Positions 17,162 through 26,171 are shown, counted from the first letter of the stretch. The stretch is DNA of 64,000 nucleotides from Sporosarcina sp. ACRSL (GCF_022346605.1 NZ_JAKRNT010000004.1:124001-188000), one strand, 5' to 3'. Program-made: numbers and translations. The notes: generated by a model from the letters alone, not told the origin.

Positions 17162-18209
17162 GAAATTGGATCAAGTAATGTCCTCATCGCAATTCATCCT
17201 CGGTAATCATGTGAAGAAAATCGAGAGTGATATCGCTAAAATGAGTAACACTGAGCATGGAATTGGTGTAGGCAACGGCTCTGATGCAATACATATCGCA
17301 CTCCAAGCAGCAGGAGTCGGTGAAGGAGATGAAGTGATTACAACCTCATTTACTTTCTTCGCGACTGCAGGTGCCATAGCGCGTGCAAATGCGACACCGG
17401 TGTTTGTCGATATCGATCCGGTCACGTACAACATTGATCCTTTAAAGATTGAAGCAGCTATCACTGAGAAAACGAAGGCGATCATCCCTGTTCACTTATA
17501 CGGCCAGATGGCGGATATGGATGCAATCATGGAGATTGCGAAGAAACATAACTTGCATGTCATTGAGGATGCTGCCCAAGCGATTGGGTCAACATATAAA
17601 GGAAAACAAGTCGGAGAAATGAGTAGCGCCGCAACTTATAGTTTTTTCCCTACAAAGAATTTGGGTGCTTATGGTGATGCTGGAATGATCGTGACGAATG
17701 ACGATAACTTGGCAGAACAAGCCCGTGTCATTCGAGTCCATGGCAGCAAGCCGAAATATCACCATCATGTCCTTGGTTACAATAGCCGGTTGGATGAACT
17801 GCAGGCAGCCATTCTAACTGTTAAGTTGCCGCATCTATCTTCTTGGACAGAAAATCGTAGGAACCATGCAACGTGTTATACGAAAAAGCTAAATGAAGCT
17901 GTAGGTGAATATGTTGTAACACCTGTTGAGGTGGAAGGTAATTATCATGTATTTCATCAATATACACTCCGTGTTCAAAAGCGGGACGAGCTGCAAGCGT
18001 TTTTGAAAGAACAAGGAATTGCGACGATGATTTATTATCCGATTCCATTGCATTTACAACCCGTCTTTACTGAGCTTGGCTATAAGGAAGGCGACTTGCC
18101 TGAAACAGAGAAAGCGGCGAAAGAAGCGTTGTCTTTGCCTATGTTCCCTGAGCTTAAACGAGAACAGCAAGACTATGTCATCGAGAAGATTGTAGAGTTT
18201 TATTCATAA
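17094..18209 (+). CDS. DegT/DnrJ/EryC1 sugar aminotransferase, WbpE-like
   Basis: A PLP-dependent transaminase of about 371 residues. Visible are GVGNGSDAIHIAL, HLYGQMADMDAI, VIEDAAQAIGS (PLP-binding Asp) and the catalytic lysine in SFFPTKNLGAYGDAG. Close family members aminate 3-keto UDP-GlcNAc-uronic acid, matching the neighbours. The start is TTG 17094, 7 bases after AGGAGAG, inside the end of wzy; the upstream in-frame extension lacks such a site. The predicted product would be UDP-3-amino-GlcNAc-uronate, to be acetylated by the next gene. Confidence 0.88.
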   Translation: MSQKIPMLDLSNQYHNIKEEIIEKLDQVMSSSQFILGNHVKKIESDIAKMSNTEHGIGVGNGSDAIHIALQAAGVGEGDEVITTSFTFFATAGAIARANATPVFVDIDPVTYNIDPLKIEAAITEKTKAIIPVHLYGQMADMDAIMEIAKKHNLHVIEDAAQAIGSTYKGKQVGEMSSAATYSFFPTKNLGAYGDAGMIVTNDDNLAEQARVIRVHGSKPKYHHHVLGYNSRLDELQAAILTVKLPHLSSWTENRRNHATCYTKKLNEAVGEYVVTPVEVEGNYHVFHQYTLRVQKRDELQAFLKEQGIATMIYYPIPLHLQPVFTELGYKEGDLPETEKAAKEALSLPMFPELKREQQDYVIEKIVEFYS

Positions 18210-18267
18210 AAAATATAGGGCTTGTTCAGTTTTCAAAAGCTAGTTGTTTACGAAAGGTGGAAATCTG

Positions 18268-18978
18268 ATGTCGCTTACTGTAGGGCAATATGTTGTCATT
18301 GGTGAAAATGTGATATTTGGAAGCAATGTTTTTCTTGGCAATAACGTTGTCATCTATGAAGGAACAGAAATTGGCGATAATGTGATCATTCAAGATAATG
18401 CGGTTATCGGGAAACAGCCGACGCGTGCAAAAGCGTCTATTCTTCCTGAAGTGAAGACGTTGCCCCCTGCTAAAATCGGTTCGGGTGTGACTGTTGGAAC
18501 ATCCGCAATTGTCTATGCAAATGCAGTAATTGGCGATGATGTATTCATAGCAGATTTAGCTACTGTCAGGGAACGGGTGACAGTTGGGGAAAAAACGATT
18601 GTCGGTCGCGGAGTTGCTATTGAGAATGATTGTGTAGTAGGTAAGAGATGCAAACTTGAAACGAATTGTTACATAACCGCTTATTCAGAACTTGGCGATT
18701 ATGTATTTGTAGCGCCATGTGTCGTTACGACGAATGATAACTATATGGCTAGAGGAAAAGAACGTTTTGACAAATTCAAAGGGGTTACTGTAAAAGACGG
18801 AGGCCGAATTGGAGCGAACGCAACGATACTACCCGGGAAAGTGATCAACGAAGATGGAACGGTCGCTGCAGGAAGTATCGTATCGCGGGATGTGGAGAAA
18901 GAATTTCTGGTTGTGGGAGCGCCTGCGAAAAAATTACGGAAAGTTCCTGAAGAACAATTATTAAGGAACCAAGAATGA
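18268..18978 (+). CDS. left-handed beta-helix acetyltransferase, WbpD-like
   Basis: The 236-residue protein consists mostly of hexapeptide repeats ([LIV]-G-x4), for example VVIGENVIFGSNVFLGNNVV and IGDNVIIQDNAVIG. This is the fold of CoA-dependent sugar N-acetyltransferases. A non-repeat loop holds CVVTTNDNYMARGKERF, and the end returns to AGSIVSRDVEKEFLVVGAPA. Placed just after the aminotransferase, it probably acetylates the new 3-amino group. It is longer than the usual WbpD of about 190 residues. ATG 18268 follows AAAGGTGG; upstream starts do not. Confidence 0.85.
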   Translation: MSLTVGQYVVIGENVIFGSNVFLGNNVVIYEGTEIGDNVIIQDNAVIGKQPTRAKASILPEVKTLPPAKIGSGVTVGTSAIVYANAVIGDDVFIADLATVRERVTVGEKTIVGRGVAIENDCVVGKRCKLETNCYITAYSELGDYVFVAPCVVTTNDNYMARGKERFDKFKGVTVKDGGRIGANATILPGKVINEDGTVAAGSIVSRDVEKEFLVVGAPAKKLRKVPEEQLLRNQE

Positions 18979-18987
18979 GGTGTCAAG

Positions 18988-20265
18988 TTGAATATATGGA
19001 TCTTTAATCATTATGCAAAAACACCACTACAAAATGCAGGCACTAGACACTATGAATTAGCTAAATACTTGATAAGTAAAGGATGTAAAGTAACAATCAT
19101 TGCTTCTTCTTATAGTAACATTCAGAAAAAGTATGTAATTGACCATGAAAAAGAGAATTATAAAGTTGAAAATGTAGAAGGCATTCGTTTTGTCTGGCTG
19201 AAAACTACTCCCTATCAAAAAAACAGTACTAGGATACTTAGTTTTTTCAGTTACTATAACCAATCAATTAAAACTGTAAAAAAAGCATTTGCCAATGAAG
19301 AAGTGGATGTCATCATAGGGTCCTCCGTCCATCCACTGGCAGCTTTGGCGGCATATAAAATTTCGAAACAGAAAAACTCTAAGTTTTATTTTGAAGAACG
19401 CGATCTCTGGCCACAAACATTTATTGACTTCGGGAAAATCAGCGAAACTCACGTTGTCAGTAGGATGTTATATGGACTGGAAAAGTTTTTATACAAAAAA
19501 TCCGATAAGATTATCGTTCTATTTGATAGAGCAGTAGGTTATGTGAAATCCAAGGGTATAAATGAGGATAAAGTATTCCATATTCCAAACGGAGTGAATA
19601 TCAATTCTTTTAAATTAAGAAATGAATCCGAGATTGTTGATAAAATGCTTAGGGAGTTTGAAGGAAAATTCAAGATTATCTATACGGGCTCCCATGGAAT
19701 AGCCAATGACTTGGACAAACTAATAGATTTGGCGGAACAAGTCAAATTGTCCGATCCTGAAAAAAATATTCATTTCCTGTCAGTAGGTGCAGGTCCATTA
19801 AAGAATGAATTAATATGTAAAGCTGCCGAGAAAAAACTTGATAATATTACATTTTTAGATCCCATTAGAAAAGTGGATATTCCCTATCTACTGAGCAAAG
19901 CAGATATGAGCTACATTTCTATTTTAGACAGTCCCTTATATAAGTGGGGCTTCAGCATGAATAAGTTATACGACTACTTGGCTGCAGGATTGCCGATGAT
20001 CATGCATACAAACCCGAAGCTAGTAGGCGAATTTAATGATCTCGAAGGGGTTTTTGTTTCTGAGAATAGTAAGATGCTTTGCGATAAAATACTCTGGTTA
20101 TATAATCATCAGGACCAAGTACCAGGATATTCTGCTGCATTAAAAAATCATGTTGAAAGTAGATACTCTTGGAGTATTTTGGGTGAAAAGATTTATAAGG
20201 AAATGATCAGCGATATGAAACCGGATGATATCGAAGTAAGTAATCAAAAATTAGAAGTGAAGTGA
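18988..20265 (+). CDS. GT4-family glycosyltransferase, WbuB-like
   Basis: The 425-residue GT-B enzyme has an N-terminal acceptor domain (NHYAKTPLQNAGTRHYELAK at about 5-24, VIIGSSVHPLAALAA) and a C-terminal donor-binding domain. The latter has IPNGVNINSFK, IIYTGSHG and the E-x7-E-like segment SMNKLYDYLAAGLPM. It would add one sugar of the repeat unit. The start is TTG 18988, 10 bases after the previous stop and behind GAGGTG. Codon use and AT content resemble wzx/wzy more than the biosynthetic genes. Donor sugar unknown. Confidence 0.88.
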   Translation: MNIWIFNHYAKTPLQNAGTRHYELAKYLISKGCKVTIIASSYSNIQKKYVIDHEKENYKVENVEGIRFVWLKTTPYQKNSTRILSFFSYYNQSIKTVKKAFANEEVDVIIGSSVHPLAALAAYKISKQKNSKFYFEERDLWPQTFIDFGKISETHVVSRMLYGLEKFLYKKSDKIIVLFDRAVGYVKSKGINEDKVFHIPNGVNINSFKLRNESEIVDKMLREFEGKFKIIYTGSHGIANDLDKLIDLAEQVKLSDPEKNIHFLSVGAGPLKNELICKAAEKKLDNITFLDPIRKVDIPYLLSKADMSYISILDSPLYKWGFSMNKLYDYLAAGLPMIMHTNPKLVGEFNDLEGVFVSENSKMLCDKILWLYNHQDQVPGYSAALKNHVESRYSWSILGEKIYKEMISDMKPDDIEVSNQKLEVK

Positions 20266-20270
20266 GATAA

Positions 20271-20867
20271 GTGAAAAGAATTTTTGATGTTATCGTAAGC
20301 AGCTTATTGTTATTGGTTTTATCACCTTTACTCTTGATCATGTTTATATTAATTAAATACAAATTAGGTTCACCTGTATTATTTAAACAAAAAAGACCAG
20401 GACTTAACGGTAAGATTTTCGAGATTTATAAATTCAGGACAATGACAAATGAGGTAGACGAAAACGGGCAATTATTACCGAACGAAATGCGTCTTACTGA
20501 ATTTGGGAAATTGGTGAGAAAGACCAGTTTAGATGAACTTCCACAGTTATTCAATGTAGTAAAAGGTGACATCAGTCTAGTGGGTCCAAGACCGTTACTA
20601 GTCGACTATTTGGAACTCTACACGCCTGAACAAGCAAGAAGGCATGAAGTACGACCTGGAATTACTGGCTGGGCTCAAGTAAATGGAAGGAACGCGATAA
20701 GTTGGAAGGAGAAATTCGAACACGACGTGTGGTATGTCGATAATCAATCTTTCCTTCTTGATATGAAAATACTTCTTATGACTGTTATGAAGGTATTCAA
20801 ATCGGAAGGAGTAAATTCAGCTTCCGACAAGATGGTTGAGCGTTTTACGGGAAAAGAGGTTGATTGA
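20271..20867 (+). CDS. initiating phosphoglycosyl transferase, PglC-like
   Basis: The 198-residue monotopic enzyme has a hydrophobic re-entrant helix (about 5-30) and the polyprenol phosphoglycosyltransferase core. Visible are [20 protein letters not shown], the Asp-Glu dyad in [22 protein letters not shown] and [14 protein letters not shown]. The short length matches PglC/EpsL rather than the long WbaP type. It probably loads a bacillosamine-type sugar phosphate onto undecaprenyl phosphate, starting the repeat unit. It starts with GTG. PglF-, PglE- and PglD-like genes in the same locus support this donor. Confidence 0.92.
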   Translation: MKRIFDVIVSSLLLLVLSPLLLIMFILIKYKLGSPVLFKQKRPGLNGKIFEIYKFRTMTNEVDENGQLLPNEMRLTEFGKLVRKTSLDELPQLFNVVKGDISLVGPRPLLVDYLELYTPEQARRHEVRPGITGWAQVNGRNAISWKEKFEHDVWYVDNQSFLLDMKILLMTVMKVFKSEGVNSASDKMVERFTGKEVD

Positions 20868-20870
20868 GAG

Positions 20871-21515
20871 ATGAGTATTCCTACGTTTATTGTTGGAACG
20901 GGTGGCCTTGGTAGAGGTGTCGCCGAAACAGTTAAAGTTATTTCAGAACGGGATCGCAATTGGACGATTTCAGGCTTTATAGACGATGATTCCAATGTAA
21001 TCGGGACATATGTAAATGACATGATGGTTGTGGGGGATACAGAGTATTTACTTGGGCTGAATACAACGGCAAACGTGATAATTGCGATTGCAAATCCAGA
21101 AGTCAAGGCGAAGATTTATGAGAAGTTGTCTTTAAATACGAATCTACTATATCCGAATGTCATCCATCCTTCCGTCCATCTGAATTCTTCAATAGAGATG
21201 GGAATCGGGAATATCGTTTCGGACAACGTCGCTTTTTCCGCGAATGTTTATGTAGGCAACTTTTCATTAATTCATTTTAACTGCACAATTGGGCACGATG
21301 TGCAAATTGAAGATTATGTAACTGTTTATCCCGGAGTAAATTTGTCTGGTTATTCTAGAATGAAGTCCAAAAGTCAGGCGGGAACTAACTCATCCGTGTT
21401 ACCGCAAATCATTGTCGGAGAAGGTGCGATTATTGGGGCTGGCTCAACGGTGATTAAAAATCCAATCCGTTATACTACCGTAGTAGGAATTCCCGCAAAG
21501 GAATTGAAAAATTGA
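20871..21515 (+). CDS. PglD/NeuD-family sugar O/N-acetyltransferase
   Basis: The 214-residue protein has an N-terminal Rossmann-like domain (FIVGTGGLGRGVAETV, about 5-20). A hexapeptide beta-helix follows, with the conserved histidine in FNCTIGHDVQIEDYVTVYPG, and it ends VVGIPAKEL. This is the standard PglD layout: acetyl-CoA-dependent N-acetylation of the UDP-4-amino sugar made by the PglE-like enzyme. It directly follows the PglC-like gene (4-base gap). It can be told apart from the other acetyltransferase (18268) by its Rossmann domain. Confidence 0.88.
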   Translation: MSIPTFIVGTGGLGRGVAETVKVISERDRNWTISGFIDDDSNVIGTYVNDMMVVGDTEYLLGLNTTANVIIAIANPEVKAKIYEKLSLNTNLLYPNVIHPSVHLNSSIEMGIGNIVSDNVAFSANVYVGNFSLIHFNCTIGHDVQIEDYVTVYPGVNLSGYSRMKSKSQAGTNSSVLPQIIVGEGAIIGAGSTVIKNPIRYTTVVGIPAKELKN

Positions 21516-21527
21516 GGTGTTTAGATT

Positions 21528-22832
21528 ATGGTTCGTCTTTATGATTCTACGGTGATGAACTTCAATGAAGTTATCCGAAATAGGCTGTTCTTTCTTATGG
21601 ATCGCGTACTAGGAAAAGGAATATATAGACAAGTCACATCTGTAGAAGAAGACAATAGGAATCCTCGTATCGAGGATAAGTTAACTAATATTATCGATCA
21701 CGCAAGACAAACTGTTCCCTACTATAGTGCTTACAAAAATATACATGACATCTCGCAAATGCCGGTTGTCAATAAAAGTATAATAAGAAAGGGTAACCAA
21801 GCCTTTATCTCGTCTTTATATGATAAAGATGAACTCCTTAAAGTTACGACTTCCGGCTCGTCCGGAACTCCGATGGAATTTTTTAGAGATAGTAATAAGA
21901 GAATCCGGCAAATAGCAGAAGTTATTTTTCTCGGAATACCGGTAAAGTATTATTTTGGTATGAAACATGGATTCATCAGAGCAACACATCCAAAAAGTCG
22001 ATTGAATCTAATGTTGCAGAACGAGATACATATTGATCCAACCAAATTGTCCGATGAAAATCTTGAGAAAATCAGAGCAGAAATAAAAGAAATGAAATGT
22101 ATTATAGGTTTTCCATCAACCTTACATGAAATTGCCTTATATTGTGAGAGAAAAGGAGATACCCCTGAACAATTTAATTTAGTCGGCATCATTTGTACGG
22201 CAGAACCTTTGCTTGATAAGCAGAAAGAAGCAATACAACGGGTATTCGGCTGCCCGATACAGGTCAGATACGCGGCCGAAGAGTTAGGACTGATCGCAGT
22301 GCAAAATCCCGGCGAATCGTTTTATCGTATCAATCAAGCTTCATTTTATGTGGAAATTTTAAAGTTGGATTCCGACTTGCCTTGTGAAGAAGGCGAGGAA
22401 GGCCGAATTGTAATCACTGATTTGGAAGCTAGAGCGATGCCCCTTATAAGGTATGACACGGGAGACTTGGGTGTAATGAAAACTGAGGAGATTAGTGGCG
22501 AGAGGATTGAGACGTTATCGTCTATTTCCGGTAGAAGAATAGAAATGTTGTACTCTCCTTCCGGTGAAAAAATCTCTCCATTCTCTATTAATGTAAAAAT
22601 GAAAGATGTTAAAGGCGTCATCAAGTTTCAATTCGTTCAGAAGGACAAAAACAGATATACCATGAAAGTAGTGGCTGACGAAGAGTGTTACAACGAAAAT
22701 GAGCTACTAGGGATCTTGCATGGCATCTTAGGAGAAAATGCACTGATTTCAATAGAACTGGTTGATGAAATCAAGCCGTTAGCTTCTGGTAAAACAGCGT
22801 ATATAGTTAACGAATACATCAAAAAAGATTAA
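21528..22832 (+). CDS. CapK-like adenylate-forming protein (phenylacetate-CoA ligase family)
   Basis: The 434-residue ANL-superfamily protein has the ATP-binding motif TSGSSGTPMEFF (about 108-119), the acid-side motif YAAEELGLIAV (about 249) and the hinge motif RYDTGDLGVM (about 305). CapK-type members are common in capsule loci and are thought to activate a carboxylic acid for transfer to the polymer, but the substrate is usually unknown. Here the next gene is an amino-acid permease, suggesting an amino-acid or acyl decoration (inference). GAGGTG precedes the ATG. Confidence 0.85.
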   Translation: MVRLYDSTVMNFNEVIRNRLFFLMDRVLGKGIYRQVTSVEEDNRNPRIEDKLTNIIDHARQTVPYYSAYKNIHDISQMPVVNKSIIRKGNQAFISSLYDKDELLKVTTSGSSGTPMEFFRDSNKRIRQIAEVIFLGIPVKYYFGMKHGFIRATHPKSRLNLMLQNEIHIDPTKLSDENLEKIRAEIKEMKCIIGFPSTLHEIALYCERKGDTPEQFNLVGIICTAEPLLDKQKEAIQRVFGCPIQVRYAAEELGLIAVQNPGESFYRINQASFYVEILKLDSDLPCEEGEEGRIVITDLEARAMPLIRYDTGDLGVMKTEEISGERIETLSSISGRRIEMLYSPSGEKISPFSINVKMKDVKGVIKFQFVQKDKNRYTMKVVADEECYNENELLGILHGILGENALISIELVDEIKPLASGKTAYIVNEYIKKD

Positions 22833-22871
22833 GCGGGGGCAAGCTAAGACTTAATAAAAGGAGATGTATTT

Positions 22872-24299
22872 ATGGGCGAGAGAGACGTATTGGAAAAAAA
22901 TCTAAAACCTTCATGGGTATGGGCGATAGCATTCGGATCTTCCATCGGGTGGGGGGCATTCATATTACCCGGGGACTGGATTGCAGAGGCTGGTCCTGCC
23001 GGGGCAATGATCGGCATACTTCTGGGCGCAATCGTCATGATGTTCATTGCCGTCAGTTACGGTGTACTGATTAAAAAGCATCCTGTTTCCGGAGGAGAAT
23101 TTGCATATGCTTTTCTGAGTGCGGGAAAGACATGGGCGTTTATAACGGGTTGGTTCTTGGCTTTGGGGTACGCATGTATCGTTGCGTTAAATGCATCGGC
23201 CTTATCGTTATTATTGAAGTATCTATTTCCTTCTTTTATGGAGCAACTATTCCTTTATGAAATAGCGGGATGGAAAGTCTATGTACCTGAAATCATCATT
23301 TCTTCATTAGCCATTCTGTTTTTTGCTTATTTGAACATTAGAGGAAACGGGTTTTCGGGCAAGCTTCAATTTATATTTTCTGTTGTATTGATTTTAGGCG
23401 TTGCAATAATGGGGGTATATACATTCGCTTTCGCCGATTTTCCAATTGAAAACATGAAACCGGCTTTTCCTGAAGGGAAATCTCCGCTAATTTCTATATT
23501 GCTTATACTTGCAATTGCTCCTTGGGCATATGTCGGTTTCGATAATGTCCCTCAGGCTGCTGAGGAGTTTAACTTTTCACCGCGTAAAGCATTTGGGCTC
23601 ATCATCATGTCTTTATTGGCCTCCGGATTAGTGTATGCGACAATGATCGGCGTAACATCATGGACGTTCGCTCCGGGTTCTAGTGTGAACAGTTCTAATT
23701 TATGGTTAACGGGTGATATTATCAGTGCATCCTTTGGGTCCGTTGGAGTCGTAGTTTTGGTTATTGCGATATGTATGGGGATTTTTACAGGACTTATTGG
23801 TTTTTTTCACTCATCTAGCAGACTTTTATTTGCAATGTCTCGTGGAAAGACCCTACCGGCTTTTTTCTCGGATTTACACCCGAAGTACAATACACCATAT
23901 AAGTCGATTATTTTCATTGCAATTTTCACACTTCCCTCTGTGTGGTTTGGACGTGAAGCGTTAATTTGGATTGTTGATATGTCCTCGATTGGTGTCTCAA
24001 TTGCCTATTTCTTTACATGCTTTACGGCCTATCGAGTCCTCAGTTGGACAAGGAATAACAAGGGGTTAGAGATTTCTCCTATTAAAAAGACCATTGCTTT
24101 ATTTGGAGCGGTTTTTAGTATTATGTTTGTACTCTTATTGATAGTGCCAGGTTCTCCGGCACAACTTGGAATGCCATCTATTGTAGCTCTCCTTATTTGG
24201 GTTGCACTTGGCGTCACATTTTACACGAGCATCTATAAGAGTTTCAGTGTGCTCGGAAAAGATGAATTGTCCTACTATATTTTAGGAGAGAAAAAGTAA
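22872..24299 (+). CDS. APC-superfamily amino-acid permease
   Basis: The 475-residue protein has about 12 membrane helices. The APC signature is in helix 1 (AIAFGSSIGWGAFILPGDW, about 17-35), and helix 6 carries APWAYVGFDNVPQAAEEF, as in amino-acid/polyamine/organocation carriers. A permease inside an exopolysaccharide operon is unusual. It sits between the CapK-like enzyme and the PglE-like aminotransferase with small gaps, so co-transcription is likely. It begins 40 bases after the CapK stop behind AAAAGGAG. Substrate is unknown. Confidence 0.88.
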   Translation: MGERDVLEKNLKPSWVWAIAFGSSIGWGAFILPGDWIAEAGPAGAMIGILLGAIVMMFIAVSYGVLIKKHPVSGGEFAYAFLSAGKTWAFITGWFLALGYACIVALNASALSLLLKYLFPSFMEQLFLYEIAGWKVYVPEIIISSLAILFFAYLNIRGNGFSGKLQFIFSVVLILGVAIMGVYTFAFADFPIENMKPAFPEGKSPLISILLILAIAPWAYVGFDNVPQAAEEFNFSPRKAFGLIIMSLLASGLVYATMIGVTSWTFAPGSSVNSSNLWLTGDIISASFGSVGVVVLVIAICMGIFTGLIGFFHSSSRLLFAMSRGKTLPAFFSDLHPKYNTPYKSIIFIAIFTLPSVWFGREALIWIVDMSSIGVSIAYFFTCFTAYRVLSWTRNNKGLEISPIKKTIALFGAVFSIMFVLLLIVPGSPAQLGMPSIVALLIWVALGVTFYTSIYKSFSVLGKDELSYYILGEKK

Positions 24300-24312
24300 A
24301 GTGGATGGGGAG

Positions 24313-25506
24313 ATGAACATGATAGAAAACAAGAGGATTTTTTTATCCTCCCCTCATATGAGCGGGAATGAACAGAAATACATTAACGAAGCGTTCGATA
24401 CAAACTGGATTGCACCGCTTGGCCCAAACGTAAATGCGTTTGAAGCTGAACTCGCGGCTTATGTTGGGACAGCAGGCGCTGCTGCTACTTCATCTGGCAC
24501 AGCTGCGATCCATTTGGCACTTGAGCTTCTTGGTGTTGGCCAAGGAGATACAGTCTTCTGTTCGAGTTTAACGTTTGTTGCATCTGCGAATCCCATTTTG
24601 TATGCAGGGGCGGAGCCGGTTTTCATTGATTCTGAAGAAGAGACTTGGAATATGTCTCCTGTGGCATTGGCCTGTGCTTTTGAAGATGCACTAGCAAGGC
24701 GGCAGTTGCCCAAAGCAGTCATTGTCGTTAATTTGTATGGACAAAGTGCGAAAATGGATGAACTGATGGCAATCTGTGAGCGGTATGAAGTTCCGCTTAT
24801 TGAAGATGCGGCAGAGTCGCTTGGTTCTCTCTATAAAGGGAAAAAGAGCGGGTCGTTCGGACACTTTGGCATCTATTCATTCAACGGTAACAAGATTATT
24901 ACAACTTCAGGTGGCGGTATGCTCGTTTCAAATGACCTTGACGCATTGGACCGGTCGCGCTTTTTGGCAACACAGGCACGTGATGCAGCGAAGCATTATC
25001 AGCATAGTACAGTAGGTTATAATTACCGGATGAGTAATATACTTGCCGGTGTCGGCCGTGCACAGCTTGAAGTGTTGGATGATCGTGTACAGGCCAGACG
25101 AGATGTATTTGACCGATACGTGCAAGCGTTAGGGGACATTGAAGGCGTCCATTTTATGCCGGAGTTGGAAGGGACTTATTCGAATCGTTGGCTGACAGCG
25201 TTGACGTTGGATCCTGAAGTTATTATGATAACCCCTTACGAGTTGATCGATCTGCTGGAAGAAGAGAATATCGAAGCACGTCCGGTATGGAAACCGCTTC
25301 ATCTACAGCCGTTGTTTGAAGGGTGTAGGTTTTATCCTCATAGTATTGACGAGGTTGTAAGTGAGCGATTGTTTGCTGAAGGGCTTTGTCTGCCGTCTGG
25401 TTCGAATATGACTGTGGAGGAGCAGGGGCGAGTGGTAGGGGTTTTGAGGAAGCATTTGGTGTCGAGTAACAGTATGAAAAGTGAAGGAGCTTTTCACCGA
25501 GTCTAG
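24313..25506 (+). CDS. DegT-family aminotransferase, PglE/EpsN-like
   Basis: A PLP-dependent sugar transaminase of about 397 residues. It starts with IFLSSPHMSGNEQKYINEAF (typical of PglE/EpsN). SSGTAAIHLALELLGVG, VNLYGQSAKMDEL, LIEDAAESLGS and the catalytic lysine in SFNGNKIITTSGGGML follow. It would aminate the C4 ketone made by the PglF-like dehydratase, giving UDP-4-amino-4,6-dideoxy-GlcNAc for the PglD-like acetyltransferase. ATG 24313 or 24319 follows GGGGAG; GTG 24301 does not. It is the last gene of the locus, with a strong terminator 55 bases on. Confidence 0.9.
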   Translation: MNMIENKRIFLSSPHMSGNEQKYINEAFDTNWIAPLGPNVNAFEAELAAYVGTAGAAATSSGTAAIHLALELLGVGQGDTVFCSSLTFVASANPILYAGAEPVFIDSEEETWNMSPVALACAFEDALARRQLPKAVIVVNLYGQSAKMDELMAICERYEVPLIEDAAESLGSLYKGKKSGSFGHFGIYSFNGNKIITTSGGGMLVSNDLDALDRSRFLATQARDAAKHYQHSTVGYNYRMSNILAGVGRAQLEVLDDRVQARRDVFDRYVQALGDIEGVHFMPELEGTYSNRWLTALTLDPEVIMITPYELIDLLEEENIEARPVWKPLHLQPLFEGCRFYPHSIDEVVSERLFAEGLCLPSGSNMTVEEQGRVVGVLRKHLVSSNSMKSEGAFHRV

Positions 25507-25560
25507 TGAGAACAGGAAATCCAAGATTAGAATGTGGAACACAAGGGGAAGTTGAAGATA

Positions 25561-25602
25561 AAGCGACCATTCTTATTATAAAAAGAATGATCGCTTTTTT
25601 TT
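25561..25602. terminator. terminator of the exopolysaccharide locus
   Basis: AAGCGACCATTCTT (25561-25574) pairs with AAGAATGATCGCTT (25583-25596) with one mismatch, and a T-run follows. Confidence 0.9.
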
Positions 25603-25693
25603 ACTTCTTTTTTTTTCGTTAATCGAGCAAACTAGTAACTTTATCATCATCTCAGTATCATCTTCTATAACTTCAGAACAGATTAACACAAGG

Positions 25694-25722
25694 CCTCTGC
25701 AAAAGTTTTGCGGAGGTTTTTT
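25694..25722 (+). terminator. second intrinsic terminator
   Basis: CCTCTGCAAAA and TTTTGCGGAGG form an 11-pair stem (with one G-T pair) and a very short loop, followed by TTTTTT. No gene lies directly before it; it backs up the preceding terminator or ends a lost gene. Confidence 0.8.
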
Positions 25723-25772
25723 GAAAGAATCCTACTATTGGGAAATAGTTGATAGGCTTTTGATATATGTTA

Positions 25773-25801
25773 TTGACATCAATATAAAGCTTTAGTATGA
25801 T
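25773..25801 (+). promoter_or_regulatory. strong sigma-A promoter
   Basis: TTGACA (25773-25778), exactly 17 bases, then TATGAT (25796-25801). The block CTTTAGTATGATTTA around the -10 recurs about 38 bases later without its -35. Confidence 0.8.
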
Positions 25802-25807
25802 TTATGT

Positions 25808-25921
25808 AGATAGAGATATTCGGAACTTTAGTATGATTTAAATAGAATTAAATTTACAGTGATACGCAGAAGAACCTTACGTGGATGCCCGTTAAGGGTG
25901 TTTATGTGAGGTTCTTTTTTT
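25808..25921 (+). ncRNA. candidate small RNA or attenuated leader
   Basis: A near-consensus promoter is followed about 65 bases later by an intrinsic terminator: AGAACCTTAC (25871-25880) with GTGAGGTTCT (25906-25915), an inner CCC/GGG hairpin, then a T-run to 25921. No reading frame with a ribosome binding site lies between. The transcript would be about 110 bases. It could be an independent small RNA or a leader for the downstream relic; no known riboswitch motif was recognised. The rest of 25507-26220 holds only the terminators above, a 30-codon frame (25951-26043) and the GGDEF relic. Confidence 0.45.
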
Positions 25922-26021
25922 GATGTAAAGGTGTTAGAGAGGAGTGGAGAATGAGTGTAACACAGATGGCTGTGATATCTGTGATTGCGTTGCCATATTG
26001 TTTGTGTAATTTTTCAGCTGA

Positions 26022-26171
26022 AATTATGTGGCTGATTTTTTAGGCATTATGGTGAGTGTTGAAGTAGCCACCGGTAGTGAATATGAGGCCACGGTTATCA
26101 AAGAGGCGAGTCTAGCGATCTATGATGCTAAAAATAGCGGTAAGAACCGAGTTGTTGTTGCCGGAAAGTAG
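26022..26171 (+). pseudogene. remnant of a GGDEF-domain (diguanylate cyclase) C-terminus
   Basis: The frame reads VSVEVATGSEYEATVIKEAS, then LAIYDAKNSGKNRVVVAGK and TAG at 26169-26171. This matches the end of GGDEF domains (SIGVATG...ADxALYxAKxxGRNRV). The catalytic GGDEF loop and everything upstream are missing, and the frame is blocked by TGA at 26019. A 30-codon frame at 25951, with a good AGGAGTGGAG site but another phase, may be what remains of its start. It cannot make cyclic di-GMP. Confidence 0.6.

Noticed and set aside
25871-25915. Cyclic di-GMP riboswitch before the GGDEF relic
   Set aside because: The conserved aptamer core could not be matched; only a terminator-type hairpin is visible.
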